Assembly (NCBI GenBank): GCA_964538915.1
Contig: CAZIFB010000021.1
Location: forward strand, 1 to 64,000
DNA length: 64,000 nucleotides
Origin: JAEUHQ01 sp964538915
GTDB lineage: Bacteria; Planctomycetota; UBA1135; UBA2386
Direction: 5' to 3'
The notes below the pieces were generated by a model. That model searched no databases, was not told the DNA's origin, and was given only the letters and a program-made list of their open reading frames with translations. Positions 46,273 to 55,477 of this stretch are shown here, piece by piece (positions within the stretch are counted from its first letter, which is position 1; the number at the start of each line of letters is the position of its first letter). The translations under genes were made by a program, and so were the position numbers.

Positions 46273-46412
46273 GATGCTGCGAGCGTTCTGTTCCTCGCGC
46301 TATCGGCAGTGGCACCCCGGGGCGGTGAGGCGGTCCGATGTTCCTACTACCGCGGTCGCGCCTCGGATCTACCCGAACCCGAAGGCCCGTTCGCATCGGG
46401 CTCCCGCGGCGG

Positions 46413-46907
46413 TCAGAGTCCCCGCGCGAAGAAGCGGTCGCAACCGCCGTGGCCGGTGTTCCCCTCGGCAGCGCGCAGTTCGGCGAATCCGTGGGCGGCG
46501 TACAGGTGCCGTGCCGCGTCCATCCACGACGTCGTCTCGAGGTAGCAGCGGCGGAAACCCGCGGCCCGCATCTCGTCGAGCAGCAGGTCGAGAAGGGCGT
46601 GGCCGAGGCCGAGACCGCGCGCTGCGGGCCGGAAGTACATCTTGCGCAGTTCGCACGTCGCCTGATCGGCGGCCGTGCCGGCGAGGCGCGCGAAACCGCC
46701 GCCGCCGTGCACTTCGCCGCCGTGCTCGACGACGAAGTAGCGGCTGGCGGAGTCCGCGTAGTGCCGGCTCATGCATGCGACCTCCGCGTCGTGGATCGCG
46801 AAGCCCTGGCCGCAGCAGCCGTGTTCGGTCATCACGGTACGGATCGTCTCGGCGACGGCGTCGTCGTCGGCGGGGCGGATGGGGCGCAGGATCCAGGGCC
46901 GCGTCAT
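46413..46907 (-). CDS. GNAT-family N-acetyltransferase
   Basis: A 164-residue single GNAT domain. The acetyl-CoA binding segment is AARGLGLGHALLDLLLDEM (R/Q-x-x-G-x-G/A pattern), and YLETTSWMDAARHLYAAHGF is the typical C-terminal half. Substrate unknown. Its ATG overlaps the stop of the amidase gene by four bases, so the two are translated together. Confidence 0.88.
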   Translation of the reverse strand: MTRPWILRPIRPADDDAVAETIRTVMTEHGCCGQGFAIHDAEVACMSRHYADSASRYFVVEHGGEVHGGGGFARLAGTAADQATCELRKMYFRPAARGLGLGHALLDLLLDEMRAAGFRRCYLETTSWMDAARHLYAAHGFAELRAAEGNTGHGGCDRFFARGL

Positions 46908-47983
46908 GGCCGCATACGGGAGCGGAGCGCGCGCGCCTCGTCCAGCACGCGCTGCCATTGGAACGCCGGGCCGGGGTCCTGCTTGTTGGTCTGCACGTGG
47001 AAGTGGCCGACGATGCCGTCGAACGCCAGCAACTCGTCCGCGGGAAGAGCACCCGTCCGGATCGCGCCTCTCGCGTCGCGCGGTGCTTCGAGACGGATGC
47101 GCGGGAACAGCGCGGCGAGCCCTGCACACAGTCGCGCCAGCGCCGCGTACTGCTGCGGCGTGTAGTCGAACTGCCAGTACGTGCGCCCCTGCACGTCGCC
47201 CGACACGATCTCGGGGCGCGCGGGCCGCGCGACGAAACCAGGAGTGCGCACGCCGTCGGCGACTCCGGGCGGCAACCGCATGCGCCATCCCTGTTCGTCT
47301 CGTTCGTACCAGCGCCGCATGTCGGCCGACAGCGGCTGCCGCCAGCAGCCCGGATGCGCGATCTCGACGCCGATCGACGCGTCGTTGGCGATCGTCGCGT
47401 GGTGCGCCTTCTCCCGCAGGTCGAGCGTCTGGTAGATCGTCCCGTCCACGTCGAGCAGAAAGTGCACGGACAAGAAGCGCACGTCGTGCAGGACCTTGAA
47501 GCACTGCCGCGACGTCCCGCAGACGTCGAAGTGGATCACGAAGAGGTGCACGACCTGTTGCAGATCCGCGAGCGAGAGCCCGTGCTCGAACGCACGCGCG
47601 GCGATGGCCTCGGGCAGTCCGCCCCGCAATGGCTCGTACCGGAGCCTGCCGTCGGGCTCTTCGTCCGCCGCGAAGTGTTTGCCGCGCCGGTAGGCGTCGT
47701 AGCCGCTCGGTTCGCGGAACGACACCACGCGCGTGCCGACGTCCAACTGACGGCCGCAAGCGACGATCGAGCGTTCCGGCGCCTCTGCCGCGGGCGCGGC
47801 CGCGCACCGGAGCAGGAAGATCGCCGCGAACGCGACCACCATGGCACCGATGCGGTGGCGACGGCGGCGAGCCGCGCGGGCGGCGGCGATCGGTTCGGGT
47901 GCGGGCGGCGTCGGGGACGGCATCTTCGTGCGCGGCGACAGCGAACGCGAGTCGCTGGCCACAGCGGCCCGCACGTCTGGCAA
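46904..47983 (-). CDS. N-acetylmuramoyl-L-alanine amidase (Amidase_2 family)
   Basis: A 359-residue protein. One hydrophobic segment (about 45-63) exports or anchors it. The amidase domain (about 145-345) has zinc-ligand-type histidines in VIHFDVCG and GIVGHFHVQTNKQDPGPAF, and SIGVEIAHPG in between. It is expected to cut the bond between muramic acid and the stem peptide in the periplasm during wall turnover. An ATG at 47923 would drop the first 20 residues and is also plausible. It overlaps the GNAT gene. Confidence 0.85.
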   Translation of the reverse strand: MPDVRAAVASDSRSLSPRTKMPSPTPPAPEPIAAARAARRRRHRIGAMVVAFAAIFLLRCAAAPAAEAPERSIVACGRQLDVGTRVVSFREPSGYDAYRRGKHFAADEEPDGRLRYEPLRGGLPEAIAARAFEHGLSLADLQQVVHLFVIHFDVCGTSRQCFKVLHDVRFLSVHFLLDVDGTIYQTLDLREKAHHATIANDASIGVEIAHPGCWRQPLSADMRRWYERDEQGWRMRLPPGVADGVRTPGFVARPARPEIVSGDVQGRTYWQFDYTPQQYAALARLCAGLAALFPRIRLEAPRDARGAIRTGALPADELLAFDGIVGHFHVQTNKQDPGPAFQWQRVLDEARALRSRMRP

Positions 47984-48025
47984 TCATGCCGGAGCCCTGC
48001 CACGATCCAAGCCGGTGACCCGCGC

Positions 48026-49663
48026 ATGCTGAGAACGATCCCGCCGCTGTTCCTTTCCGTTCTGCTCCAGGCCCAGGCGCCCGAGGTGCCGTCGAAGTCC
48101 GCTGCGCCGCAGGAGAAGCCGCCTGCCGCGATGCAGAGCATCGTGAAGAAGGACCTGCTCGAGTTCGCGACCTGGATGGCGGACGACGCGCGCGGCGGGC
48201 GCCTCACCGGATCGGCGGGGCAGGAGGAGACCGCGAAGTGGATCGCGGCGCACTTCGAGAATCTCGGCCTCGAGCCGCTCGGCGACGAGGCGGACGGCAA
48301 GCGGACGTTCTTCCAGCGCTACGGCATCTCGCGCACGACCGTCGTCGACACGACGAAGCTGCGGTGCGGCAAGGTCGAACTGCGCGAAGGGTTCGCGATA
48401 CTCGGCGGGCGCCCGACGGACGTGAAGATCGACGGCATGCTGCGCTACTGCGGCCTCGGCCGGACGCGCGGCGACTCCGCCGACGTGAAGGCGGACGACA
48501 CACTGGACAACGAGATCGCAGTCGTCGTGCTCAAGCCCTTGCGCGGCCGGGTCGGGAAGAAGATGACCATCGAGCAGAAGTTCGGCGCGGCGCTCGGTAC
48601 GTTCGGACAGCTCGGTCGCACGACGACTGCGCTGGCGAAGAAGGGCGCGAAGGCCGTGCTGTTCCTCCAGATCGCGGACCCCGCGGGTCTCACCGATGTA
48701 CTGAACTACCTCGCTCTGTCGCCCGGCAAGGACTCCCTCGTCGCGCGCTTCGAAGGCGCGGATCCGGGCATGGGCGCCGTGTCCGGCATGTTCGGCGACG
48801 CAGGCGGGGTTCCTTCGCTCGTGCTGTCGCTGGGTGCGAGCAAGAGCGTGCTCGCGGAGCTCGGGGTCGACGCCGACGGCCTCGCCGAGCATCTCGGGGG
48901 CGAAGGAGACGCGCCGAAGGCGAAGCGCGGCGTTCCCGCCCTGCTGCAGCTGGCGGTGCGGCTCGACGACCAGGCCACCGCCTGCAACGTCGTCGCGGTG
49001 CTGCGCGGCAGCGACCCGAAGCTCGCCGCGGAGGCCGTCGTCTACTCGGCGCACATGGACCACGTCGGGCGCCGCATGGACGGCGAGGTCTTCAACGGCG
49101 CCGACGACAACGCGTCCGGCTCCGCGGGCCTCATGGCGATCGCGGCGGCGTTCGCGAAATCGAAGGAGAAGCCGCGCCGCAGCTTGATCTTCCTGTCGGT
49201 GTCCGGCGAGGAACTCGGGCTGTGGGGTTCGCACTGGTTCGCCGACCACCCGACGTGGGACGCCGAGGCGATCGTCGCCGACGTCAACACGGACATGATC
49301 GGTCGCAGCGGGCCCGAGTCGGCCGAGATGGAGGTCACCGTGACCCCGAGCAATCGCCACGCCGCGTTCTCGACCATCGTGCGCGACGCCGCCGGGTTCG
49401 CCGAGCAGCTCGGCATGACGTTCACGTCGGGCGACAAGTACTACACCCGGAGCGATCACTACAACTTCGCGAAGAAGGGCATCCCCGTGGTGTTCTTCTG
49501 CAGCGGCGAGCACGAGGACTACCACCAGGTGACGGACCACGCCGACAAGCTCGACGGCGACAAGATGGAGCGCGTCGCGCGCCTCGCGTTCTGGACCGGA
49601 TGGTCCGTCGCGAACGCCGACGAGAGGCCGCGCACGCTCGGCAAGCGCGAAGACTGGCGCTGA
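48026..49663 (+). CDS. Secreted M28-family zinc peptidase
   Basis: A 545-residue protein with a signal peptide (about 1-17). After a helical N-terminal region and a PA-like inserted domain, the M28 core (from about 335) has the two-zinc ligand set: YSAHMDHVG, GADDNASGSAG, SGEELGLWGS, NTDMIG and DYHQVTD. All are intact. It probably acts as an aminopeptidase in the periplasm or outside. Divergent from the amidase gene and 32 bases before the CoA-binding protein gene. Confidence 0.92.
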   Translation: MLRTIPPLFLSVLLQAQAPEVPSKSAAPQEKPPAAMQSIVKKDLLEFATWMADDARGGRLTGSAGQEETAKWIAAHFENLGLEPLGDEADGKRTFFQRYGISRTTVVDTTKLRCGKVELREGFAILGGRPTDVKIDGMLRYCGLGRTRGDSADVKADDTLDNEIAVVVLKPLRGRVGKKMTIEQKFGAALGTFGQLGRTTTALAKKGAKAVLFLQIADPAGLTDVLNYLALSPGKDSLVARFEGADPGMGAVSGMFGDAGGVPSLVLSLGASKSVLAELGVDADGLAEHLGGEGDAPKAKRGVPALLQLAVRLDDQATACNVVAVLRGSDPKLAAEAVVYSAHMDHVGRRMDGEVFNGADDNASGSAGLMAIAAAFAKSKEKPRRSLIFLSVSGEELGLWGSHWFADHPTWDAEAIVADVNTDMIGRSGPESAEMEVTVTPSNRHAAFSTIVRDAAGFAEQLGMTFTSGDKYYTRSDHYNFAKKGIPVVFFCSGEHEDYHQVTDHADKLDGDKMERVARLAFWTGWSVANADERPRTLGKREDWR

Positions 49664-49695
49664 CCGCCGCGCCCTGCTGCGCTAGCTTCTCCGCG

Positions 49696-50097
49696 ATGAA
49701 GCCACCGGAGATCGAACGCTTCCTCGCGACGAAGAGCTTCGCGGTCGTCGGCGCGTCGCAGGATCGCGCGAAGTACGGCAACAAGGTGCTGCGCTGCTAC
49801 CAGCAGCACGGGCTTCCCGTCGTCGGCGTGCATCCGAAGCTGACCGAGGTCGAGGGGGTGCCGTGCCATCCGTCGCTGAAGGCGATCCCGGGACCCGCGC
49901 GGGCCGTTTCCGTCGTCGCGCCGCCCGCCGCTGCGGCGCAGATCGTCGCCGATGCGATCGCGGCGGGCGTGAAGCACTTGTGGTTCCAGCCCGGCGCCGA
50001 AGAGGCCGCCGCGATCGCTGCCGCGCGCGAGGCGGGCCTCTCGGTGATCGCCGATGGGCCGTGTGTGCTGGTGGCTCTCGGCTTCCGGGACGTCTGA
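49696..50097 (+). CDS. CoA-binding domain protein (YccU-like)
   Basis: A 133-residue protein consisting of one CoA-binding Rossmann domain: FAVVGASQDRAKYGNKVLRCY at the start, VVGVHPK, and GVKHLWFQPGAEE, then the ending ADGPCVLVAL. This matches small stand-alone CoA-binding proteins such as E. coli YccU. The exact cellular role of the family is not known. It lies between the M28 and uracil-DNA glycosylase genes on the same strand. Confidence 0.92.
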   Translation: MKPPEIERFLATKSFAVVGASQDRAKYGNKVLRCYQQHGLPVVGVHPKLTEVEGVPCHPSLKAIPGPARAVSVVAPPAAAAQIVADAIAAGVKHLWFQPGAEEAAAIAAAREAGLSVIADGPCVLVALGFRDV

Positions 50098-50149
50098 CGG
50101 GGCGGGCGACGCATTGCCCGGGCGCGGGTTCGCGGCTAGACAAGCGGGC

Positions 50150-50878
50150 ATGTCCCTCGTTCGCGCGACCCAGGCCGCGGTGAAGGAGCTGCAGGCCCTC
50201 CGGTTCGGGCCGCCCGTCGCGTGCGTCTACGACCCGCTCGACTACGCGTGGGACCTCCATCGCCAGTGGCTCGAGCGGTTCGGCCGTGGGCCGAAGGAAG
50301 TACTGCTCGTCGGCATGAACCCCGGGCCGTTCGGCATGGTGCAGACCGGCGTGCCGTTCGGCGAAGTGGAGGCCGTGCGCAGCTGGCTCGGGCTCCGCGG
50401 CGTCGTGCACCGGCCCGCGGCCGAACACGAGAAGCGCCCGGTCCTCGGCTTGTCGTGCTCACGTTCCGAAGTGAGCGGGCGGCGGCTCTGGGGCTGGGCC
50501 GCGTCGCGGTTCGTCACGCCGGCGCGCTTCGCCCGCCGCTTCTTCGTGCACAACTACTGCCCGCTCGCCTTCGTCGGCGACTCGGGAGCGAACCTCACGC
50601 CAGACAAGCTGCCGAAGGGGGACACCGAGCCGCTGTTCCGGGTCTGCGATCGACTGCTGCGCAGTGTGGTGGAGATCCAGCGGCCTTCGTGGGTGGTCGG
50701 TGTCGGCGCGTTCGCCGAGCAGCGCATCCGCTCGGCCCTCGCCGTTTCGCCGTCACTCGAAGAGGGTGTGCGCGTCGGTCGCATCCCGCATCCGAGTCCG
50801 GCGAGTCCCGCCGCGAACCGCGGCTGGGAGCGGCTCGTCGACGAGGCGTTCGCAGCGATGCGCATCACGATCGCGTGA
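50150..50878 (+). CDS. SMUG-type uracil-DNA glycosylase
   Basis: A 242-residue protein with the SMUG signature GMNPGPFGMVQTGVPFGE at about 56-73, the substrate-recognition segment FVHNYCPLAF, and the C-terminal HPSPASPAANRGW loop that inserts into DNA. It removes uracil and oxidised pyrimidines in base excision repair. The ATG at 50150 was chosen because the conserved region begins within 20 residues. The nearby dCTP deaminase makes dUTP, but a functional link is not implied by distance. Confidence 0.93.
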   Translation: MSLVRATQAAVKELQALRFGPPVACVYDPLDYAWDLHRQWLERFGRGPKEVLLVGMNPGPFGMVQTGVPFGEVEAVRSWLGLRGVVHRPAAEHEKRPVLGLSCSRSEVSGRRLWGWAASRFVTPARFARRFFVHNYCPLAFVGDSGANLTPDKLPKGDTEPLFRVCDRLLRSVVEIQRPSWVVGVGAFAEQRIRSALAVSPSLEEGVRVGRIPHPSPASPAANRGWERLVDEAFAAMRITIA

Positions 50879-50890
50879 TGCCGGCGTTCG

Positions 50891-51550
50891 TCACTGGAAG
50901 CAGGCCGGCGGGCGACGCAGGCGGCCGAGGTGGCCCTGCAGCGCGGCGTAGAGGCGCTTCCGCGCGCGCATGATGCGGATCGCGACGGTCCCGGTCGGCA
51001 GGCCGAGCGTGCGTCCGGCGTCCTGGTAGGGCTGGCCCTGCTGCACGCAGAGTTCGAACACGGTGCGGTAGTGTTCGGGCAGGTCGTCGACCGCCGCGCG
51101 GAACGCCGTCATGAATTCCGCTTCTTCGAGGTCGCGGTTCAGGCCGCCTGCGGGGATCGCGTCGAGCAGGTCGAGTTCCTCGGTCTGCGGCAGGCTGCTG
51201 ACCGGACGCGGCAGGCGCTGGCGCGTTCGCAACGCCGTGAGCGCCTGGTTGCGCGCGATCTCGAAGAGCCACGCGCGGAAGTTGGTGCCGGGCCGGTAGT
51301 GGTCGTGTTTGCGGAGCACCTTCTCGAACACTTCCTGCGTGACGTCCTGCGCGAGGTGGCAGTCGCGGACCATGCCGTCGACGAAGTGGTAGATCCGCTT
51401 GCCGTAGCGCTGCTCGAGGCGGGTCAGAGCCGTGTTCGTGTCGCCGGCGCAGAGCTGCGCGACCAGGTCTTCGTCGGAGCAGGCAGGGTCGGCGAAGTCG
51501 CGGTCGAGCACGTCCATGGCCGGGCATTCCAACGACCGTGCCGTGGCCAC
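50891..51550 (-). CDS. ECF-type RNA polymerase sigma factor
   Basis: A 219-residue sigma-70 family protein. Region 2 is at about 40-110, with HLAQDVTQEVFEKVLRKHDHY and FRAWLFEIARNQALTALR. Region 4 is at about 150-205, with LPEHYRTVFELCVQQGQPYQDAGRTLGLPTGTVAIRIMRARKRL (key: LP, GTVAIRIMRAR). No anti-sigma gene is adjacent. An ATG at 51517 would give a shorter 208-residue form starting MDVLDRDF. Convergent with the uracil-DNA glycosylase gene. Confidence 0.9.
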   Translation of the reverse strand: MATARSLECPAMDVLDRDFADPACSDEDLVAQLCAGDTNTALTRLEQRYGKRIYHFVDGMVRDCHLAQDVTQEVFEKVLRKHDHYRPGTNFRAWLFEIARNQALTALRTRQRLPRPVSSLPQTEELDLLDAIPAGGLNRDLEEAEFMTAFRAAVDDLPEHYRTVFELCVQQGQPYQDAGRTLGLPTGTVAIRIMRARKRLYAALQGHLGRLRRPPACFQ

Positions 51551-51627
51551 CGTGCGCGGGGGCGAAGTGCGTAACTCACGCTGGCGAGGACGGTTGTCGG
51601 GCTGGGCCGCCGGACCACCGCGGCTTC

Positions 51628-51647
51628 GTGCCGCAAGGTTGCGGCAC
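51628..51647. terminator. Perfect 9+2+9 hairpin between APH-like and sigma genes
   Basis: GTGCCGCAA and TTGCGGCAC pair around GG. It is preceded by GGACCACCGCGGCTTCG, whose GCGGC-TTCGT-GCCGC forms an alternative hairpin resembling the repeat units at 31291 and 31428. It could terminate the phosphotransferase transcript (minus strand); no U-tract. Confidence 0.4.
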
Positions 51648-51688
51648 CGGACTGCCGTCCCGCCGCGGCGGCTCGCCGGGGGCCGGGG

Positions 51689-52660
51689 TCAGGCCGGGAA
51701 CAACTCGCGGCCGCCCTCGAGGGCCGCGTCGAGCAGCGCCAGGTTCGGGCTCTGGCGCGGATCCTCGTCCCCGTGCATCAGGTAACCCCATCGGAGGCGG
51801 CGGATCGCGAGGTAGGCGAGCGTGCTGCGGATTCCCCATTCGGAGCGGATCCGGTCGCCGCCGACCAGTTCGCCGAACCAGCGCGCGAGCAACTGGCGTT
51901 TCCACTCGTGGTGGCGCGTGCTGTGGATCCAGAACCACGCGAAGTCGTGGTCGCGATTGCCGAGGCCGATGCACTCGAAGTCGACGAGGAACGGGGATCC
52001 CTCGTCGGTCACGATGATGTTCGACTCGGTGAAGTCGCCGTGCACGAGCACCTGCTTGCGGCCGTCGGTCCAGCGGACTGCTTCGGCGAAGAACCTCTGC
52101 ACGTGGCGCCACCGCGCTTCGCCGAGCACGAACAGCACGGCGTCGTACATGTGGCGGATGCGATCGAGGTAGCCGACCGGATCCCAGTGTTCGAGCGGGA
52201 AGCCGCGGCGGCCGAGCAGTCGTTCCGTCGGGATCGCGGCGAGGCGCCGCATGAGTTCGAACACGTGGTCCTGCCCGATCACTTCTTCGGTCGGGCCGAT
52301 CGCACCCGGCAGCCACTCGAGCAGCAGCCAGCGCGGCGGGTCGCCGGGCCCCACGACGATCGTGCGCGGTGCAGGGAACTCGCGGCGCTCGGGGTCGATC
52401 GTGTCGAGAAGCCGGTAGAAGCCGATCTCGCGCCGCGCGTAGTCGTCCGGACGCACGCCCGCCGGCAGCACCGCGTCGGGTGCGAGGGGCAGGTAGTACT
52501 TGAGGAGGAACGTGCGGCCGCCCTCGCCGTCCGCGACGATCGGCAGCGACGAACGATGGCCCGACACGAGGTGTCGGTGATGCGGCACCTCGTGGAGGTT
52601 CAGGTCGCGCAGCACCTGGAGTGCGGCGGCGCGGTGGCTCTCGGTCGGCGTTTCGGTCAC
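51689..52660 (-). CDS. Phosphotransferase of the aminoglycoside/choline kinase (APH) fold
   Basis: A 323-residue kinase-like protein. The catalytic loop VLVHGDFTESNIIV (HGDxxxxN) and the metal-binding FLVDFECIGLG (DFE) are intact, with a FLLKYY lysine strand in the N-lobe and RWLLLEWLPG as the hinge. The family phosphorylates small hydroxyl compounds such as choline, homoserine, sugars or antibiotics; substrate unknown. It stands alone on the minus strand. Confidence 0.87.
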   Translation of the reverse strand: MTETPTESHRAAALQVLRDLNLHEVPHHRHLVSGHRSSLPIVADGEGGRTFLLKYYLPLAPDAVLPAGVRPDDYARREIGFYRLLDTIDPERREFPAPRTIVVGPGDPPRWLLLEWLPGAIGPTEEVIGQDHVFELMRRLAAIPTERLLGRRGFPLEHWDPVGYLDRIRHMYDAVLFVLGEARWRHVQRFFAEAVRWTDGRKQVLVHGDFTESNIIVTDEGSPFLVDFECIGLGNRDHDFAWFWIHSTRHHEWKRQLLARWFGELVGGDRIRSEWGIRSTLAYLAIRRLRWGYLMHGDEDPRQSPNLALLDAALEGGRELFPA

Positions 52661-52835
52661 GGCAGTGGTGTTTCGTCGCGGCAGGCGGGTCGGCTACAGG
52701 GGGCGTTCCCGAGCCGCGCGGGTGTCGTGGGACGCGACAGCGTCGCACCGGCGTGGCGCCGATGCCAGCGGTGGGTCACGGCGATGCCGCCTCCGCGTCA
52801 AGAATGGCGCCCGACATGGCCGAGAAGCCCTGACG

Positions 52836-54194
52836 ATGCCGGAGCCCGGGAAGCCACAAGAGCCGCTGAACACCGGCTCCATCACCGACCTGAAGGCCGG
52901 CATCTGCGAGTTCGTCGACGCGCTCGTTGCCAAGGACCCGGAGCGCTACGAGGACGAGTTCGTGCACCTGCTGGCACGCGTCCGTGAGCTCGTCGAACGC
53001 AAGCTGAGGATGGAGGGCACGAAGACCGACACGCGCGACTTCCTCGGCGAACTGATCTTCACCCGTCTCCGGCGCGGCATGCACCTCTTCCTGAAGAGCG
53101 AGGACGAGGTCACGTCGCTGCGTGCGGCGGAGTGGGTGATGGGCGTGTTGTTCGCCGTCACCACGTTGTCCGAGTTCGCGAAGGCGTTCGATCAGGCGCT
53201 GATCCGTTCGGACTCCGGCACGAAGGACTTCAATCTCGCCGGACGCACCGACTTCATCTCGGTCGAAGAGGTGCTGCAGATGCTGTCGGCCGGCAAGCAC
53301 GTCGGCTGCCTCAGCCTCGAGAAGGGCGACAACCGTCTCGACATCTACCTGAAGGACGGCCGCATCTTCTTCCTCGATCCGCACCACATGATCCGTCGCG
53401 TGATGCCGGGCGACTCCATGCGGCACCGCGAGATCCCGGAGGCAGCGGTGACCGAGGCGCAGGGGCGGCGGGCGAAAGAGGGCGTGCCGATCCTTCTCGC
53501 ACTGCACGAAAAGGGCGTGTTCCGTCGCGACGAACTGCGCGACATCATGCGGTTGTTCGGCAAGGAGGTCCTGTTCGACTTCATGCGCGAGCAGGAGCCG
53601 TACCTCTTCTATTACCGCAAGCTGCAGGCGCTGCCGGCGTTCGCGGAACAGTACGACCTTCGTCTCGGGGTCACGTCCCTCCTGCTGGAGGGCAGCAAGC
53701 TGCTCGACGACTGGAAGCAGATGCTGCAGGTGTTCCCGAACCCCGATGCCGCGATCGAGCCGAAGTCCGACATGTTCGTACGTATGGGCGACGTCGCGCT
53801 CAGCGTGCTCGAGATCAAGCTCCTGTCGCAGATCAACGGCGACACGTCGCCGCGCGGTCTCGTGTCGGTGCTCGGCCTGCCGCTCTACGACGTCTATCAG
53901 ATGCTGATCAAGCTCAGCCGCGACGGGGTGCTGTCCGCCGCCGGCGGGGAGCAGTCGCTGTCCGGGCTCACGCTGAGCATCGAGGAGTCGATGCAGGAAG
54001 CGTTCGCCGCCCTCGACGCGAACGACGACGCGGAGCAGCGGCGCAACGCGATCGAGGCCGTGCTCGGCGACGAGGAGGAGGAGAAACCGGCAGCGTCGTC
54101 GGCGCTCGACCGCGTTCTCGGCGGCTTCGACGAGCCCTCGAAGGGCAGCGATCGCGGCGTGCTCGACATGCTGCGCAAGGGCAAGAAGGTCTGA
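52836..54194 (+). CDS. DUF4388 (PATAN-like) domain protein
   Basis: A 452-residue soluble protein. Residues about 125-290 hold a DUF4388/PATAN domain beginning FNLAGRTDFISVEEVLQMLSAGKHVGCL (key: D-ISVEEVLQML, GCLSLE) and continuing IYLKDGRIFFLDP, where GxIxxA is usual in relatives. A winged-helix-like region (LLSQINGDTSPRGLVSVL...YDVYQMLIKLSRDGVL) follows at about 325-370, then an acidic, low-complexity tail. Relatives occur in gliding, pilus and signalling systems of myxobacteria and cyanobacteria. Specific role unknown. Confidence 0.83.
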   Translation: MPEPGKPQEPLNTGSITDLKAGICEFVDALVAKDPERYEDEFVHLLARVRELVERKLRMEGTKTDTRDFLGELIFTRLRRGMHLFLKSEDEVTSLRAAEWVMGVLFAVTTLSEFAKAFDQALIRSDSGTKDFNLAGRTDFISVEEVLQMLSAGKHVGCLSLEKGDNRLDIYLKDGRIFFLDPHHMIRRVMPGDSMRHREIPEAAVTEAQGRRAKEGVPILLALHEKGVFRRDELRDIMRLFGKEVLFDFMREQEPYLFYYRKLQALPAFAEQYDLRLGVTSLLLEGSKLLDDWKQMLQVFPNPDAAIEPKSDMFVRMGDVALSVLEIKLLSQINGDTSPRGLVSVLGLPLYDVYQMLIKLSRDGVLSAAGGEQSLSGLTLSIEESMQEAFAALDANDDAEQRRNAIEAVLGDEEEEKPAASSALDRVLGGFDEPSKGSDRGVLDMLRKGKKV

Positions 54195-54265
54195 TCGGGC
54201 GCGTGCCGCACCCCGAGGTCGGCCGTCTTGCACGCCCTCGCGGTGCCCGTATGCACGCTCGGTGA

Positions 54266-54295
54266 TTGACATCCCGTCCGCAGCGGGCCTAGCTT
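54266..54295 (+). promoter_or_regulatory. Candidate sigma-70 promoter for the transglutaminase-like lipoprotein gene
   Basis: TTGACA at 54266-54271 and TAGCTT at 54290-54295 are 18 bases apart, the best sigma-70-like pair in the window. The transcript would have a leader of about 125 bases before the ATG at 54428; the rest of this gap (54195-54427) shows nothing clear. Confidence 0.45.
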
Positions 54296-54427
54296 GCCCG
54301 CCGCGCATGGTGTTCGACCTGCCGTTCACTTGACGCCGCCTCGCGTGCACAGGTCTGTGCGCCGGGTTGCCGCGAGGGAGCCACGACGCGTTCCGTTTTC
54401 GTGTCTTGTTTCGTCAGGTGAAGGATC

Positions 54428-55462
54428 ATGCGAGCGACGATTGCCCCGACTGTCCGTTCTCTTCCTCCGACTCTCGTCCTGCTGCTTCTCTGCGCCATCG
54501 GCGCCGGGTGCGCGTCGCACTCCGGCGCGGCGGGAATGCCGGCGGACACTGCGTACCTCAAGCCCGGTGATTCGCGGTCGTTCGCGATCGAATACACGGC
54601 CCAGGTGAAGGACGTGCCCGCGGGCACGAAGAAGCTGCGCCTGTGGGCACCGGTTCCGCAGGACACGCCGGTGCAGACGATCTCGGACCTGAAGTTCGAG
54701 GGGGAGCCGCCGCGAATCACGACCGAGCCGCGCTTCGGCAACCGGCTCGCGTACTGGGAGATCGACGATCCGTCGCCGACCGTCGAGCGCAAGTTCTCGT
54801 TCACGTGCACGCGGCGTGAGCAGATCACCGACCTCGCCGCGGTCGCCACGGACGGCACCGAGGCCGAGGCCGTGCCTGCCGCGTTCACGAGCGACGACAA
54901 ACTGACCATCGTCGACGACCGCATCCGCAAGATCGCGGCGGAAGTGACCGCCGGGAAGACCACGACGCTGGAGAAGGCGCGCGCGATCTACGACTACGTG
55001 CTCTCGAAGATGAAGTACGACAAGTCGGGGACCGGCTGGGGCCGCGGGGACACCGTGCACGCCTGCGAGGTCGGCAAGGGCAACTGCACCGACTTCCACG
55101 CTCTCTTCATGTCGCTCGCCCGCGCGAGCGGGATTCCCGCCGGGTTCGAGATCGGCCTCTACCTTCCCTACGAACGCGGCAAGCAGGAGGCGCCGGGTGG
55201 TTATCACTGCTGGTCGTTCTTCCGCGTGCCGGGCAAGACCTGGGTGCCGGTCGACGCGTCGGAAGCAGGCCGCTTCCCCGAACGGGCGAACTACTTCTTC
55301 GGCGGGCACACCAGCAATCGCGTCACGATGTCGGTCGGTCGCGACCTCGTGCTCGAGCCGAAGCAGCAGGGTGAGCCCCTGAACTACCTGCTGAATCCGT
55401 ACGCGGAGGCCGACGGCAAGTCCGCCAGCACCGCGAAGACCTGGACCTACCGCGACGTCTGA
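54428..55462 (+). CDS. Transglutaminase-like lipoprotein
   Basis: A 344-residue protein with a lipoprotein signal (AIGAGC, Cys28). A beta domain (about 40-140) precedes a transglutaminase-like core (about 175-300) with a Cys-His-Asp triad: Cys in GKGNCTDFHALFMSLARASG, His in GGYHCWSFF and Asp in WVPVDASEA. The family includes peptidases and protein cross-linkers. It probably acts on proteins or peptides at the outer membrane. Followed 15 bases later by the YedE-like gene. Confidence 0.9.
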   Translation: MRATIAPTVRSLPPTLVLLLLCAIGAGCASHSGAAGMPADTAYLKPGDSRSFAIEYTAQVKDVPAGTKKLRLWAPVPQDTPVQTISDLKFEGEPPRITTEPRFGNRLAYWEIDDPSPTVERKFSFTCTRREQITDLAAVATDGTEAEAVPAAFTSDDKLTIVDDRIRKIAAEVTAGKTTTLEKARAIYDYVLSKMKYDKSGTGWGRGDTVHACEVGKGNCTDFHALFMSLARASGIPAGFEIGLYLPYERGKQEAPGGYHCWSFFRVPGKTWVPVDASEAGRFPERANYFFGGHTSNRVTMSVGRDLVLEPKQQGEPLNYLLNPYAEADGKSASTAKTWTYRDV

Positions 55463-55477
55463 TGCGAGGATCCGCGC

